NCBI GenBank assembly: GCA_041752115.1
Contig: JBGSHS010000058.1
Location: 8,215-72,214, forward strand
Direction of reading: 5' to 3'
Origin: JAJRVM01 sp041752115
GTDB lineage: Bacteria; Planctomycetota; Planctomycetia; Pirellulales; Pirellulaceae
Length of the DNA stretch: 64,000 bases
The notes beneath the pieces were generated by a model that was not told where the DNA came from, did not search any database, and was given only the letters and a program-made list of their open reading frames with translations. Of the stretch, positions 62,184-64,000 are shown piece after piece (the stretch's first letter is position 1; each line of letters opens with the position of its first letter). Position numbers and translations under genes: made by a program.

Positions 62184-62429
62184 AGGTGCTACCCACTGAG
62201 ACCCGAATGGCGCTATATTCGCGATAATCCCCCTTAGCCGTATCGTCGATTCATGAGGAATAATTGACATATCAGGTATCTACGGAAAAAGTGGAGTTCA
62301 TCGGAAAAGGCAACGCAGGCGCTGTAAATTAACAGGGTCTGTTGAGAGGAGTAGGGCATCGTGCGATGAGCACGCAATAAGACAATGAGGTCGTCGTTCA
62401 TCGCGGATGCGTTTGGCCACGGGATGGTT
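62184..62429. other. Region upstream of the outer-membrane factor gene
   Basis: About 250 bp before the repeat arrays, presumably carrying the promoter of the outer-membrane factor gene. No gene or clear motif was seen. Confidence 0.4.
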
Positions 62430-63330
62430 CGGAGCTGCGCCGATCCGTTCGGCATCGCCATTCGCTCCGCCACTTCGTCCCGCACAGCCCCACCGATCGC
62501 CCCTTCATTGTGGCATTGCTGCATTGTGGCATTCCCTGTTCCCAAACCACTTCCCAGACGCTGGTTCGTTTGGCATCGCCATCCGCTCCGCCACTTCGTC
62601 CCGCGCAACCCCGCCGATCGCCCCTTCATTGTGGCATTGCTGCATTGTGGCATTGTGGCATTCCCTATTCCCAAACCACTTCCCAGACGCCTGTTCGTTT
62701 GGCACCGCCATTCGCTCCGCCAGTTCGTCCCGCGCAGCCCCACTGATCGCCCCTTCATTGTGGCATTGCTGCATTGTGGCATTGTGGCATTCCCTATTCC
62801 CAAACCACTTCCCAGGCGCTGGTCCCTTGAGCATCGCCATCCGCTCCGCCACTTCGTCCCGCGCAGCCCCACCGATCGCCGCTGCATTGTGGCATTGTGG
62901 CATTGTGGCATTCCCTATTCCCAAACCACTTCCCAGGCGCTGGTCCCTTGAGCATCGCCATCCGCTCAGCCACTTCGTCCCGCGCAGCCCCACCGATCGC
63001 CCCTTCATTGTGGCATTGCTGCATTGTGGCATTGTGGCATTCCCTATTCCCAAACCACTTCCCAGGCGCCGGTTCGTTTGGCACCGCCATCCGCTCAGCC
63101 ACTTCGTCCCGCGCAACCCCGCCGATCGCCGCTGCATTGTGGCATTGTGGCATTGCTGCATTGTGGCATTCCCTGTTCCCAAACCACTTCCCAGCGGCCT
63201 GTCCCTTTAGCATCGCCATTCGCTCCGCCACGTCGTCCCGCGCAGCCCCACCGATCGCCGCTGCATTGTGGCATTGCTGCATTGTGGCATTGTGGCATTC
63301 CCTATTCCCAAACCACTTCCCAGGCGCCTG
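62430..63330. repeat. Minisatellite array 1: seven units of about 129 bp with internal octamers
   Basis: The landmark CCCAAACCAC occurs at 62541, 62670, 62799, 62920, 63049, 63178 and 63307, giving spacings of 129, 129, 121, 129, 129 and 129. Each unit has a constant part (CGCTCCGCCACTTCGTCCCG, GCAGCCCCACCGATCGCC) and a variable run of GCATTGTG/GCATTGCT octamers. The 121 spacing is exactly one octamer short. Several frames stay open through the array because the main period is a multiple of three; no gene is called. Confidence 0.92.
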
Positions 63331-63334
63331 TCTT

Positions 63335-64000
63335 GGCGGGAAGCGACATACGGCCTCGCGGCAGTAGTCGGGGCCTCTCGCGAAGCCGAGCAGGACCGGC
63401 CGCAAGGAGGTGGTTGGGCAATAGGGAATGCGACAATGCCACAATGCGACAATGCGCAGTGTGAGCGGACGAGCTGTCCGTAGCGGTCGGCTTCTCACGC
63501 GAAGCCGAGCAAGACCGGCCGCAAGGAGGTGGTTGGGCAATAGGGAATGCGACAATGCGACAATGCGACAATGCGCAGTGTGAGCGGACGAGCTACAGGT
63601 AGCGGTCGGCTTCTTGCGCGCTGCCGAGGGCAGGACCGGCCGCAAGGAGGTGGTTGGGCAATAGGGAATGCCACAATGCCACAATGCGACAATGCGCAGT
63701 GTGAGCGGACGAGCTGTCGGTAGCGGTCGGCTTCTCACGCGAAGCCGAGCAAGACCGGCCGCAAGGAGGTGGTTGGGCAATAGGGAATGCCACAATGCGA
63801 CAATGCGCAGTGTGAGCGGACGAGCTACAGGTAGCGGTTGGCTTCTTGCGCGCTGCCGAGGGCAGGACCGGCCGCAAGGAGGTGGTTGGGCAATAGGGAA
63901 TGCGACAATGCCACAATGCGACAATGCCACAATGCGACAATGCCACAATGCGACAATGCGACAATGCGACAATGCGACAATGCGACAATGCGACAATGCG
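63335..64000. repeat. Minisatellite array 2: five units of about 120 bp, inverted relative to array 1
   Basis: The landmark ACCGGCCGCAAGG occurs at 63395, 63514, 63635, 63754 and 63867 (spacings 119, 121, 119, 113). The part GGAGGTGGTTGGGCAATAGG followed by GAATG is the reverse complement, with few changes, of the GCATTCCCTATTCCC...CC part of array 1. Two unit types alternate: one with CGGCTTCTCACGCGAAGCCG (a 7-bp stem), one with TTCTTGCGCGCTGCCG. The array continues past the window edge. Confidence 0.92.
63899..64000. repeat. Octamer tandem run GCGACAAT/GCCACAAT at the right edge
   Basis: About a dozen consecutive 8-bp units, first alternating GCGACAAT and GCCACAAT, then only GCGACAAT, running off the window. 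The same octamers occur in short runs inside every unit of both arrays. Confidence 0.95.

Noticed and set aside
62430..64000. CRISPR array
   Set aside because: Repeats are 113-129 bp and directly adjoining, without unique spacers, and no cas genes are present.

Overview
The window most resembles the chromosome of a planctomycete (Planctomycetota, Pirellula/Rhodopirellula-like). This rests on family content. There are giant secreted proteins with an LEPR-type N-terminus, PPC domains, FG-GAP repeats and C-terminal dockerin-like EF-hand pairs. There are two ECF sigma factor / membrane serine-threonine kinase modules, a DUF1559 pseudopilin, an acyl-carrier-like hypothetical protein, a PKMT-type methyltransferase, and many short intergenic palindromes. 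GC is moderately high, so long antisense open frames are common and most were discarded. No rRNA, tRNA, phage, complete insertion sequence or CRISPR array was recognised.

Layout. 1-7625: 3' part of a giant secreted adhesin-like protein, running off the left edge. 7.6-8.9 kb: a cyclase-family hydrolase flanked by four copies of a palindromic repeat. 8.9-15.3 kb: a HEAT/propeller-like secreted protein, a membrane-protein pair whose second member looks truncated, a TPR remnant, an FHA-domain protein and a DUF805 protein. 15.4-27.2 kb (minus strand): ECF sigma, kinase and a 20-repeat TPR-CHAT protein, followed downstream by a secreted PPC/CARDB/transglutaminase-like/dockerin protein. 27.9-33.4 kb: a secreted hypothetical protein, a small Cys protein, a Coa1-like membrane protein, and a plus-strand run (MgtE-like transporter, two small membrane proteins, a protein with dispersed half-ACP segments). 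33.4-39.2 kb: a hexamer microsatellite, a PKMT-type methyltransferase, an exported HD-methyltransferase fusion, inorganic pyrophosphatase and a ceramidase-like enzyme. 39.6-50.4 kb (minus): a second ECF/kinase module, followed downstream by a paralogue of the first giant protein. 50.8-55.4 kb: DUF1559 pseudopilin, a secreted glycosidase-like protein, a His/Tyr-rich small protein and a cupin. 55.7-62.2 kb: an RND efflux set (adaptor and pump, with a convergent NodT/TolC-type outer-membrane factor). 62.4-64.0 kb: two homologous minisatellite arrays in opposite orientation, built around an 8-bp motif.

How the genes may work together. Both ECF/kinase modules are tightly coupled (a 5-nt gap in one, an ATGA overlap in the other). 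Each is followed on the same strand by a giant LEPR-type secreted protein, which suggests envelope signalling paired with surface proteins. The TPR-CHAT protein keeps the His/Cys pair of caspase-like proteases, so the first module could be a kinase-to-protease relay. These links are inferences. The items most worth a second look are the inverted minisatellite pair, the ECF-kinase-CHAT module, the half-ACP protein, the exported HD-methyltransferase fusion and the several families of intergenic palindromes.
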